A stretch of DNA of 6,363 nucleotides from CALRGE01 sp964365765 (GTDB taxonomy: Bacteria > Patescibacteriota > Gracilibacteria > UBA1369 > 2-02-FULL-48-14): assembly GCA_964365765.1 (NCBI GenBank), contig CAYIRB010000062.1, forward strand, positions 1-6,363, written 5' to 3'. The notes beneath the pieces were generated by a model that saw only the letters and a list, made by a program, of their open reading frames with translations, searched no databases and had not been told where the DNA came from. Made by a program: the position numbers and the translations under genes. This document shows positions 1-6,363 of the stretch, piece after piece. Position 1 is the stretch's first letter; every line of letters begins with the position of its first letter.

Positions 1-1463
1 GTCGGAAAGGCTCCGGCGAAATGTTCTATCAAAAACCCGACCAAACGTTCATGCGTGGAGAGGGGCGCGCGATGAATGCAGAGCGGAGTTTTTTCCTTTC
101 CGTCGGCGCCGACGTAGGTCAAGCCGAATCTTTTGGGAACGGCGAAATCGAGCTGATTCGTCGCCAAAGTAAATTCGCGGCCTATCGCGGACCAAATTTC
201 CACGTCGATTTTGGGTCCGTAGAAAGCGGCTTCCCCGGGAACTTCCACAAAATCAACGCCCGATTTTTTCATGGCCTTTCTGACTTCGTTTTCCGTCTTT
301 TCCCAAAGTTTCGCTTCATCCACGAATTTTTTTCCCAGCCCTTCTTTATCATGCAAAGAAAGCCGCATCATGTATTTTTCGATTCCGAAAATTTCAAAAT
401 ATTTTTTATACATTTCCATCACCGCCAAAAACTCGCTCTCGAATTGATCCGGAGCGCAGTAAATATGCGCGTCATTCATGCAAAGGGAACGCACACGCAT
501 CAAACCGAAGAGCGCACCGCTGTCCTCAAAACGGTAACAGTGTCCGTACTCCGCCAAACGCAGGGGCAGGTCGCGGTAGGATCTGGTTTTGCTCCCGTAA
601 ATCAAATGGTGATGCGGACAATTCATCGGTTTCAAATAGTATTCTTCCTCGCCGTCGAGCTTCATGGGCGGGAACATCGAAGCGGCGTAGTAAGGAAGAT
701 GGCCGGACTTGTGATAAAGCGAGCCCTTTGTAATGTGCGGAGTGCGCACTCGCGAGTACCCGCCCGCGGATTCCATTTCCTTCGCCAGTTTTTCAATTTC
801 ATCGACTATTATCGTTCCATTCGGAAGCCAAAGCGGCAAGCCGGGCCCGACTTCGTCGCTCATAATGTAAATTTCCAAGTCCTTGCCGAGTTTGCGATGG
901 TCTCGCTTTTCCGCTTCCGCCAGCATTGTCAAATGTTCGTCGAGTTCCTTTTGAGTTTCAAAGCAGACGCCGTAAATTCTCTGCAATTGCGGACGTTTTT
1001 CGTCACCTCGCCAATAGGCGCCGGCGATTTTCGTGAGCTTGAACGGGCCGATTTCCCCGGTCGACTTTGAATGTCCGCCCTTGCACATGTCCACATACGC
1101 CACGCTCCCGTCCGCGCGCACATTTTCGTAAAAAGTTATGGTTTTCCCTTCCTTCAAAAATTCATCCAAAAGCTCGACTTTGTAAGGTTGCTTGATTTTC
1201 TTCAAAAATTCCCGCGACTTTTTCCCGTCTTCTTCGCGCCCGACAAATTTCTGATTTTGTTTCACGATATGCTTCATTTTCTTTTCCAAAATCGGCAAAT
1301 CCTCCGGAATGAGCGTTCGCGGCAAGTCGAAGTCGTAATAAAAACCGTTCTCGATTGCAGGGCCAATCGCCAATTTCGCCTCTGGAAACATATCCAAAAC
1401 CGCTTGCGCCAGCACATGCGCCGCCGAATGCCTCATGCCGGTAACCTTATCGTTTTCAGCCAT
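1..1463 (-). CDS. thrS: Threonyl-tRNA synthetase lacking the TGS domain (partial, C-terminus off the left edge)
   Basis: This class II synthetase charges tRNA-Thr with threonine in the cytoplasm. Reading leftward from the ATG at 1463-1461, 487 codons are visible without a stop. The editing domain comes first, with HSAAH at residues 12-16 and CKGGH at 127-131 (usual form CRGPH), which are the hydrolytic-site His and Cys pairs that clear mischarged Ser. The catalytic core follows: KPMNCP near 278-283 and the motif 2 region RFEDSGALFGLMRVR at 311-325. The three zinc ligands of the family are Cys282, His333 and His464, and motif 3 begins at HRAPLSTHER (464-473), where the usual form is closer to HRAxxGSxERF. 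The window ends here, so the anticodon-binding domain is not seen. In E. coli ThrRS about 60 residues of TGS domain precede the editing domain; here only 11 residues precede the first His. No in-frame coding sequence for TGS fits in the 51-base gap before recF, so the domain is truly absent at this locus. No Shine-Dalgarno and no T-box leader are visible. Confidence 0.97.
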   Translation of the reverse strand, partial: MAENDKVTGMRHSAAHVLAQAVLDMFPEAKLAIGPAIENGFYYDFDLPRTLIPEDLPILEKKMKHIVKQNQKFVGREEDGKKSREFLKKIKQPYKVELLDEFLKEGKTITFYENVRADGSVAYVDMCKGGHSKSTGEIGPFKLTKIAGAYWRGDEKRPQLQRIYGVCFETQKELDEHLTMLAEAEKRDHRKLGKDLEIYIMSDEVGPGLPLWLPNGTIIVDEIEKLAKEMESAGGYSRVRTPHITKGSLYHKSGHLPYYAASMFPPMKLDGEEEYYLKPMNCPHHHLIYGSKTRSYRDLPLRLAEYGHCYRFEDSGALFGLMRVRSLCMNDAHIYCAPDQFESEFLAVMEMYKKYFEIFGIEKYMMRLSLHDKEGLGKKFVDEAKLWEKTENEVRKAMKKSGVDFVEVPGEAAFYGPKIDVEIWSAIGREFTLATNQLDFAVPKRFGLTYVGADGKEKTPLCIHRAPLSTHERLVGFLIEHFAGAFP

Positions 1464-1478
1464 AAAGAAAATTTTTAC

Positions 1479-1508
1479 TTAGCATATCTTATCACCCCGC
1501 GTTAAACT
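1479..1508 (+). promoter_or_regulatory. Weak candidate recF promoter, would give a leaderless mRNA
   Basis: TTAGCA (1479-1484) and TAAACT (1503-1508) are 18 bases apart and each match the sigma-70 consensus at four of six positions. A start seven bases after the -10 falls on the A of the recF ATG at 1515, so the message would be leaderless. TAAACT is also the -10 candidate of uvrA, but the TG extension is missing here. recF could instead be transcribed from a promoter inside the 5' part of thrS, so confidence is low. Confidence 0.25.
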
Positions 1509-1513
1509 TACAA
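1486..1513 (-). promoter_or_regulatory. Candidate thrS promoter with extended -10
   Basis: On the minus strand, TTGTAA (1513-1508) serves as a -35, followed by a 16-base spacer and TAAGAT (1491-1486) as a -10, with TG one base before it (TGATAAGAT), an extended -10. Each hexamer matches the sigma-70 consensus at four of six positions. The predicted transcript start lies about 15 bases before the thrS ATG, leaving a very short leader. The -35 touches the base before the recF start codon, so the two divergent genes would compete for the same DNA. This is a prediction from pattern alone. Confidence 0.45.
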
Positions 1514-1514
1514 C

Positions 1515-2582
1515 ATGATACTGAAATCGCTAAAGCTGGAAAATTTTCGCAACTACGAGTCTCTCGAACTGGATTTTGACACGGGTCTTACCGCTTTTGT
1601 GGGCGAAAACGCGCAGGGAAAAACAAATCTTCTAGAAGCCATAGCCTTCGCCGCGTTTGGCAAATCTTTTCGCGCCTCCGGATTTCTTGAAACTCTTGCG
1701 TGGGACAGGCCGCACGGCCGCGTAAAAGTTCTCGTCGATAAAAAAGAACTCGAAATATTCATGGAAAGGGAACCCGCCTCGAAAAAAATCAAAAAACAGG
1801 GGAAGCTCAGCTCGCCCAAAGACTACATCGGTAATTTGCGCGTGGTGCTTTTCACGCCCGACAATTTGCAAATGATAGGCGGAAGCCCGCGCCTTCGGCG
1901 CCAATATTTCGACCGACTTTTGCTACAGCTTTCGTCGGAATACTTGCAAACATTTTCCGAATACCAACACGTTTTGAAGCAAAGAAACGCCCTTTTGAAG
2001 CGGATAGCGGCAAGGAGAGCGAGCGAAAGCGAGCTCGACGTTTGGGACGAAAAAATGATCGAATCGGCAGCGGTAATATGGAAACATCGAACCGGCTTCG
2101 CGACTTTTATCAATTCCAATTTAAGTGCAATTTACACCTCGATTTCCGCCTCAAACGAAAATATCGACTTTCATTACCGGCCGAATACCGAGCATTTTGA
2201 CGAGCAAATATTCGCCGCCCGCCCCAACGACATCCGTTTTTCCACTTCAGTCGGTCCCCACCGCGACGACTTCAAAGTCTGCATTAACGGCCGCGATATT
2301 GCCGAATTCGCCTCCCGCGGGGAACAGCGCAGTGCCGTTTTAGCCCTAAAAATCGCGGAAATTCGCTATATCGAAAAAATGTCCGGAATAAAACCCATTC
2401 TGCTTCTTGATGACGTCTTTTCGGAGTTGGATGAAGAACGTCAGGCGCATCTCTGCAAGCTGGTGGAATCCTACCAGACGGTCATTACTTCCTGTCATAT
2501 CGAAAATCTCAAAAGTTTGAAAAACGCGCGAGTTTTCAAAATAGAGTCCGGAGTGGTCACATCCGTACCGGCAAACCTGTAA
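1515..2582 (+). CDS. recF: DNA replication and repair protein RecF
   Basis: RecF is a cytoplasmic SMC/ABC-type ATPase that acts with RecO and RecR to help RecA load at single-strand gaps in duplex DNA. The 355 residues are close to the usual length of about 360. The N-terminus has the family form LKLENFRNYESLEL, followed by Walker A GENAQGKT at residues 30-37. Conserved RecF blocks follow: LFTPDNLQMIGGSP at 112-125 and SVGPHRDDF at 245-253. The ABC signature equivalent is SRGEQRS at 267-273, and Walker B with the D-loop is ILLLDDVFSELD at 295-306. The middle part (about 140-230) is the coiled, arm-like region. All catalytic motifs are present, so the protein should be active. The ATG at 1515 starts directly at the family N-terminus, and there is no Shine-Dalgarno before it. 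In many bacteria recF sits with dnaA, dnaN and gyrB; here it is divergent from thrS and followed 64 bases later by a membrane protease gene. Confidence 0.97.
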   Translation: MILKSLKLENFRNYESLELDFDTGLTAFVGENAQGKTNLLEAIAFAAFGKSFRASGFLETLAWDRPHGRVKVLVDKKELEIFMEREPASKKIKKQGKLSSPKDYIGNLRVVLFTPDNLQMIGGSPRLRRQYFDRLLLQLSSEYLQTFSEYQHVLKQRNALLKRIAARRASESELDVWDEKMIESAAVIWKHRTGFATFINSNLSAIYTSISASNENIDFHYRPNTEHFDEQIFAARPNDIRFSTSVGPHRDDFKVCINGRDIAEFASRGEQRSAVLALKIAEIRYIEKMSGIKPILLLDDVFSELDEERQAHLCKLVESYQTVITSCHIENLKSLKNARVFKIESGVVTSVPANL

Positions 2583-2598
2583 AGCTAAGTCCGGAGCC

Positions 2599-2627
2599 TT
2601 GTTCCCCGACCTTCTTTATGCTATAAT
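2599..2627 (+). promoter_or_regulatory. Strong candidate promoter for the prsW-like gene
   Basis: TTGTTC (2599-2604) is followed by a 17-base spacer and a perfect TATAAT (2622-2627), with TG at 2619-2620 giving an extended -10. The transcript would start near 2634, about 13 bases before the ATG at 2647. The TTG at 2599, which opens a longer reading frame in phase with the gene, is therefore the -35 element and not a start codon. This is the best promoter match in the window. Confidence 0.7.
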
Positions 2628-2639
2628 TAAGAGATTAAT
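2626..2639. repeat. Short inverted repeat over the predicted transcript start
   Basis: ATTAA and TTAAT form five-base arms around GAGA, starting at the end of the -10 of the prsW-like gene and covering the predicted transcript start. The position would suit an operator, but the stretch is AT-rich and a short palindrome here may arise by chance. Confidence 0.25.
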
Positions 2640-2646
2640 ACTAATT

Positions 2647-3495
2647 ATGCCAAAAGAAGCAAGTTTACTCTTATCGGTATTACTGGCCAGCGTGCCCGCT
2701 TTTATTTGGGCGCGTATTTTCTATAAAAAAGACGAAGTTTCCAAGCCCAAAGCCATTCAGACTTTTGTGCTGGGAATCGCCGCTGTTTTGCCGATTCTTC
2801 TCTATAAATGGAGTTGGCGCTATTTGCCGGAGATAAATATCTTTAATTACACCACCAATCTGACAGCGGACATTTTCGCGATTACAAGCCTGTTAACACT
2901 ACCTGTCGGTTCGGTCGTGGCTTTCATGTTTGTGGGCGTAATTGAGGAGTACATGAAGCATATCGTTGTCGTGAAGGCCGACAGGGGATTTTTCAGAAAC
3001 ATAGACGACGCTATTGAATTTTCGATCATAGCGGCGCTCGGCTTCGCTTTTCTTGAAAACATTCTCTACTTTTACTACATTTGGCAATTTCAGGACGCGC
3101 AAATCATCATGCTTTCTTTCATTTTCAGGGCGCTTTTCTCGACTTTCGCGCACGTTTTGTTCTCCGGCGTTTACGGTTATTACTACGGCTTGGCTTACTT
3201 CGCGGAGCCGGTTTGGGCGGAAGAACACCGTAAAAAGAGACATCCTTTCATCAATTTCCTGTACACGGTTTTCCACTTCAAAAAGCACAGAGTATTCGCC
3301 CAGGAAAAAATAAGCGAAGGGCTGATGTTCGCGGTCTGTCTGCATGCGCTGTTCAATATATTGCTTGAATTGGGCATAACTTCCTTTATGGTGCCTTTCT
3401 TGTTCTTTGGGTACACATATTTGGACTACTTGTTTAAAAAGAAAGAAAACCTAAAAAAATACGGGCATCTTGTCGAGTCGGGGCAATCGGTTTAG
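2647..3495 (+). CDS. PrsW-family glutamic intramembrane protease (putative)
   Basis: This is a polytopic membrane protein of 282 residues with about seven hydrophobic segments (roughly 5-25, 36-56, 75-99, 122-144, 152-180, 224-242, 245-264). It carries the motifs of the PrsW family in order. EEYMKH at 100-105 is the paired Glu motif (EExxK), expected to be catalytic. FAFLEN at 133-138 is the second motif. Arg161 and His169 lie in RALFSTFAHVLFSG, and HALFN at 233-237 is the last His motif. In Bacillus subtilis PrsW cuts the anti-sigma factor RsiW at site 1. No sigma or anti-sigma gene is visible nearby, so the substrate is unknown. A charged segment at about 190-222 (EEHRKKRH and FKKHR) separates the core from the last membrane segments. 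The start is ATG 2647 because the longer TTG start lies in the promoter; the first 16 residues of that longer version would not belong to the protein. No Shine-Dalgarno is seen. A non-proteolytic relative cannot be excluded, but all motif residues are kept. Confidence 0.85.
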   Translation: MPKEASLLLSVLLASVPAFIWARIFYKKDEVSKPKAIQTFVLGIAAVLPILLYKWSWRYLPEINIFNYTTNLTADIFAITSLLTLPVGSVVAFMFVGVIEEYMKHIVVVKADRGFFRNIDDAIEFSIIAALGFAFLENILYFYYIWQFQDAQIIMLSFIFRALFSTFAHVLFSGVYGYYYGLAYFAEPVWAEEHRKKRHPFINFLYTVFHFKKHRVFAQEKISEGLMFAVCLHALFNILLELGITSFMVPFLFFGYTYLDYLFKKKENLKKYGHLVESGQSV

Positions 3496-3499
3496 ATTC

Positions 3500-3528
3500 T
3501 TGCGTTATGTGAAATAGTCTGATAAACT
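3500..3528 (+). promoter_or_regulatory. Candidate uvrA promoter with extended -10
   Basis: TTGCGT (3500-3505) is followed by a 17-base spacer and TAAACT (3523-3528), with TG at 3520-3521 (TGATAAACT). The transcript would start near 3535, about 20 bases before the uvrA ATG. The TGATAA core is shared with the thrS promoter candidate. The 59-base gap shows no recognisable LexA-type operator (neither CTGT-N8-ACAG nor GAAC-N4-GTTC), so there is no sequence evidence of SOS control, and no terminator hairpin after the preceding gene. Confidence 0.45.
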
Positions 3529-3554
3529 CTTTCTACGTAAAAATTTAGTCGTTT

Positions 3555-6363
3555 ATGGCATTTGATAAAATTATTGTCAAGGGCGCGAAGATGCACAACT
3601 TGAAGAATATAAATGTTGAAATCCCGCGGGATAAGCTGACTGTGATTACCGGCCTTTCCGGTTCCGGAAAATCAACACTGGCTTTCGACACGATTTACGC
3701 GGAAGGCCAGCGCCGCTATGTTGAGTCGCTTTCAACCTACGCGCGGCAGTTTCTGCAACTCATGGATAAGCCCGACGTGGAATCGATAGAGGGACTTTCA
3801 CCGGCCATTTCCATTGATCAAAAGACCGCGCCGCGAAATCCGCGCTCAACCGTGGGGACGGTAACGGAAATTTATGATTATTTGAGGCTTCTTTTCGCCC
3901 GAATCGGGTCGCCGCATTGTCCAAAATGCGATAAGCCGATTGTCAGACAGACGGCCAGCCAAATCGTCGATCACGTGGCGGCCATGGAGGAGGGAAAAAA
4001 GATTATTATTATGGCATCCGTGCTTCGCGGAAGGAAAGGCGCGCACGAAAAAGCTATTGAAAATATTAAGCGTGACGGCTTTGTGCGCGTGCGAATCGAC
4101 GGTGAAATTTATTCGGTGCTCGAACTGCCGACTTTGGACAAAAACAAGTCGCATGACATTGAAATCGTGGTGGATCGTCTTGTGGTGAAAAATCTCGATA
4201 AACAATACAAGAAACTTTCGACGGGTGAAAAAGTGGAATTGCCAAATCCCGACCGGTCGCGTCTTGCCGATTCCGTTGAAATGGCCATAAAACACGGGGA
4301 AGGAGTCATGATGATTTTGGACAAAGACAAGAATGAAGTTCAGACCTTTTCGGAGCATTTTTCCTGTGAATCTCACCCCGAAGTTTCACTTCCGGAACTC
4401 GAACCGCGCAATTTCTCTTTCAATAGTCCGCATGGCGCGTGTGAAACTTGCCACGGTCTCGGCACAAAATTGGAAATCGACCCGGAGCTTGTAATTCCGC
4501 ATAAAAAATTGAGCCTCTCCGAAGGCGCGATTATGCCTTGGTCGGCCACAACTTCGCACTTGTCTTGGTACAACGGCATTTTGGAATCCGTCGCGAAAAA
4601 ACACGGCTTTTCAATGGACATGCCAGTTGAAGACTTGAACGAAAAACATGTGCAAATGATTTTGTTCGGAACAGGAGATCAAAAATATCTGGTCAAAATG
4701 GCATCCGGAGACGGCGGCGCGAAAGGCGAGTTCCAAAGCCGTTTTGAAGGCGTGATCCCGAATTTGGAGCGGCGCTTTTTGGAAACCGACTCCGATTACG
4801 TGCGGAAAAAAATCGAACAATTTATGCGGGTATTGCTCTGCCCCGCCTGCGACGGAAAACGCTTAAAACCGGAAATGCTTTCCGTAAAAGTCGACGAAAA
4901 ATCCATTGTGAACATCACAAATTTTTCGATTCACGAATGTTCCAAATTTTTCGCCGCCATGTTTTTGTCCGACACTCAAAAAATTATCGCGGAGCCAATT
5001 CTACGCGAAATCAATTCCCGTCTTAAATTTTTGGACAACGTGGGCGTTTCTTACCTTACTTTGGATCGCGCGGCCAACACGCTTTCAGGAGGCGAGGCAC
5101 AGAGAATCCGCTTGGCGACTCAAATCGGCTCGCACCTTGTGGGTGTGCTCTACGTTTTGGACGAGCCTTCCATTGGATTGCATCAAAACGACAATGAAAA
5201 ATTGATTAAAACTCTGACAACTTTGCGTGACATCGGTAATACGGTGATAGTGGTCGAGCATGACATCGACACAATGCTCGCGGCGGACCATATTTTGGAC
5301 ATCGGACCCGGAGCCGGTAAGCACGGCGGTTACGTTGTCGCGGAAGGAAATCCGAAAGAAATAATGGCAAATAAAAACTCGGTGACCGGTCAATACCTCT
5401 CCGGCAAAAAATCCATTCCCGTGCCCAAAAAACGAAGGGTTGGAAACGGAAAAAAACTGGAAATATTCGGCGCGTCCGAACATAATTTAAAGAATATGGA
5501 CGCGGAATTTCCACTCGGCGTTTTTGTTTGCGTGACCGGCGTTTCCGGCTCCGGCAAATCAACTCTCATCAATGATATTCTTGTGAAAAAAGTTTCTTCG
5601 GTCATCAACCGTAGTAAGCAAATCGCGGGCGCCCATCGCGATATTCGCGGAATCGAGCACATCGACAAACTGATCAACATAGATCAATCGCCGATAGGGC
5701 GGACTCCGCGCTCGAACCCCGCGACTTACACGGGAGTTTTCACGGATATTCGCGACCTCTTCGCCCAGACTTCCGAAGCCCGTTTGCGCGGCTACAAATC
5801 AGGCCGATTCTCCTTTAACGTCAAGGGCGGGCGTTGCGAAGTCTGCCAAGGCGACGGACTCAAAAAAATAGAAATGCACTTTTTGCCTGACGTATATGTC
5901 CCTTGCGAAGTATGTAAGGGAAAACGCTACAACCGCGAGGCGCTTGAAATCACTTACCGCGGCAAAAACATTTCGGAAGTTTTGGACATGACTGTGGACG
6001 AATCACTTGAATTCTTCGACGCGATTCCGGCCGTCAAAGTAAAAATGGAAACGCTCTCAAAAGTCGGACTGGGCTACTTGCACATTGGGCAATCCGCCAC
6101 AACTCTTTCGGGGGGCGAGGCGCAACGCATCAAACTTTCAACGGAACTTTCCAAACGTTCAACCGGACGCACTCTCTATATATTGGACGAACCCACGACG
6201 GGTTTGCATTTCGACGACGTAAGAAAATTGATTGAAGTCCTGCAAGAACTTGTGGAAATGGGCAATACGGTTCTTGTCATCGAGCATAATTTGGACGTCA
6301 TCAAGTCCGCCGATTACATTTTGGATATCGGTCCGGACGGCGGCAACGAGGGCGGAACAATAG
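3555..6363 (+). CDS. uvrA: Excinuclease ABC subunit A (partial, extreme C-terminus off the right edge)
   Basis: UvrA dimers scan DNA for bulky damage and hand the lesion to UvrB in nucleotide excision repair. 936 codons are visible; E. coli UvrA has 940 residues and extends about 25 to 30 residues past this point. The closing bases TAG are out of frame and are not the stop. Domains in order: first Walker A GLSGSGKST at 33-41; a CxxC pair at Cys122/Cys125; the UvrB-binding region (about 130-250); a zinc module with CESH at 271-274 and CETC at 296-299; first signature LSGGEAQR from 510 with Walker B VLDEPSIGLH after it; second Walker A GVSGSGKST at 662-670; QSPIGRTPRSNPATYTG; the C-terminal zinc finger CEVC (761-764) and CEVC (784-787), 19 residues apart; second signature LSGGEAQR from 851 and Walker B ILDEPTTGLH. 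Both ATPase sites look intact. The one departure is His274 where the first zinc module usually has Cys. No Shine-Dalgarno precedes the ATG at 3555. Confidence 0.98.
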   Translation, partial: MAFDKIIVKGAKMHNLKNINVEIPRDKLTVITGLSGSGKSTLAFDTIYAEGQRRYVESLSTYARQFLQLMDKPDVESIEGLSPAISIDQKTAPRNPRSTVGTVTEIYDYLRLLFARIGSPHCPKCDKPIVRQTASQIVDHVAAMEEGKKIIIMASVLRGRKGAHEKAIENIKRDGFVRVRIDGEIYSVLELPTLDKNKSHDIEIVVDRLVVKNLDKQYKKLSTGEKVELPNPDRSRLADSVEMAIKHGEGVMMILDKDKNEVQTFSEHFSCESHPEVSLPELEPRNFSFNSPHGACETCHGLGTKLEIDPELVIPHKKLSLSEGAIMPWSATTSHLSWYNGILESVAKKHGFSMDMPVEDLNEKHVQMILFGTGDQKYLVKMASGDGGAKGEFQSRFEGVIPNLERRFLETDSDYVRKKIEQFMRVLLCPACDGKRLKPEMLSVKVDEKSIVNITNFSIHECSKFFAAMFLSDTQKIIAEPILREINSRLKFLDNVGVSYLTLDRAANTLSGGEAQRIRLATQIGSHLVGVLYVLDEPSIGLHQNDNEKLIKTLTTLRDIGNTVIVVEHDIDTMLAADHILDIGPGAGKHGGYVVAEGNPKEIMANKNSVTGQYLSGKKSIPVPKKRRVGNGKKLEIFGASEHNLKNMDAEFPLGVFVCVTGVSGSGKSTLINDILVKKVSSVINRSKQIAGAHRDIRGIEHIDKLINIDQSPIGRTPRSNPATYTGVFTDIRDLFAQTSEARLRGYKSGRFSFNVKGGRCEVCQGDGLKKIEMHFLPDVYVPCEVCKGKRYNREALEITYRGKNISEVLDMTVDESLEFFDAIPAVKVKMETLSKVGLGYLHIGQSATTLSGGEAQRIKLSTELSKRSTGRTLYILDEPTTGLHFDDVRKLIEVLQELVEMGNTVLVIEHNLDVIKSADYILDIGPDGGNEGGTI

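Noticed and set aside
21..1505. Two long plus-strand open frames in the same register (349 and 144 codons), separated by one TGA at 1068-1070, opposite thrS
   Set aside because: They mirror thrS codon for codon. They stay open because thrS hardly uses the Leu codons TTA and CTA or the Ser codon TCA (the single TGA is the complement of one TCA). The products have no recognisable family, and thrS explains the strand fully. Reading the TGA as a sense codon is not warranted.
1464..1514. T-box riboswitch controlling thrS
   Set aside because: The gap to recF is only 51 bases, too short for a T-box leader, and no T-box core sequence is present.
2545..2596. Direct repeat AGTCCGGAG at 2545-2553 and 2588-2596
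   Set aside because: A nine-base match across the end of recF is within chance for this length, has no target-site or mobile-element context, and forms no stem.
3496..3554. Terminator or SOS box between the prsW-like gene and uvrA
   Set aside because: No GC-rich stem followed by a T run and no LexA-type palindrome can be found in these 59 bases.
3846..5680. Several minus-strand open frames of 70 to 176 codons opposite uvrA
   Set aside because: All lie within the intact uvrA coding sequence, their translations resemble no family I know, and none has its own start signals.
6361..6363. TAG at the very end of the window as a uvrA stop codon
   Set aside because: The uvrA codons at this point are ATA (6360-6362) and then G, so TAG is out of frame; the protein continues beyond the window.

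Overview
The window holds four protein genes packed with gaps of 51 to 64 bases and no RNA gene, mobile element, CRISPR array or gene desert. From left to right they are threonyl-tRNA synthetase (minus strand, its 3' end lies off the left edge), RecF (plus), a membrane protein of the PrsW intramembrane protease family (plus), and UvrA (plus, cut at the right edge about 25 to 30 codons before its expected end).

The likely source is a streamlined bacterium, and my best guess is the Candidate Phyla Radiation (Patescibacteria, perhaps a Parcubacteria-like lineage). The reasons are a threonyl-tRNA synthetase that begins directly at the editing domain without the N-terminal TGS domain, its particular motif variants (a His-rich stretch after the first zinc Cys, and HRAPLSTHER near motif 3), very short gaps and leaders, and no visible Shine-Dalgarno sequence before any of the four starts. 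There are no in-frame TGA codons in the four genes, so the standard bacterial code fits. The lineage call is an inference from remembered family features and was not searched.

thrS and recF are divergent and share a 51-base gap that must hold both promoters. recF, the prsW-like gene and uvrA follow each other on the plus strand, but I see no terminator hairpins between them, and each of the last two genes has its own promoter candidate. Three of the four promoter candidates have the same design: a -35 starting with TTG, a 16 or 17 base spacer, and an extended -10 with TG one base upstream. The best is before the prsW-like gene (perfect TATAAT), and it shows that the gene must start at the ATG at 2647 rather than at the upstream TTG at 2599.

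Functionally, RecF (loading recombinase at single-strand gaps) and UvrA (damage recognition in nucleotide excision repair) are both DNA-repair ATPases of the ABC superfamily. The membrane protease between them has no visible anti-sigma substrate next to it, so any functional link is open. I do not see a new multi-gene system here. The points worth a second look are the reduced ThrRS, the shared promoter design with very short leaders, the altered zinc module in UvrA, and the repair/protease neighbourhood.
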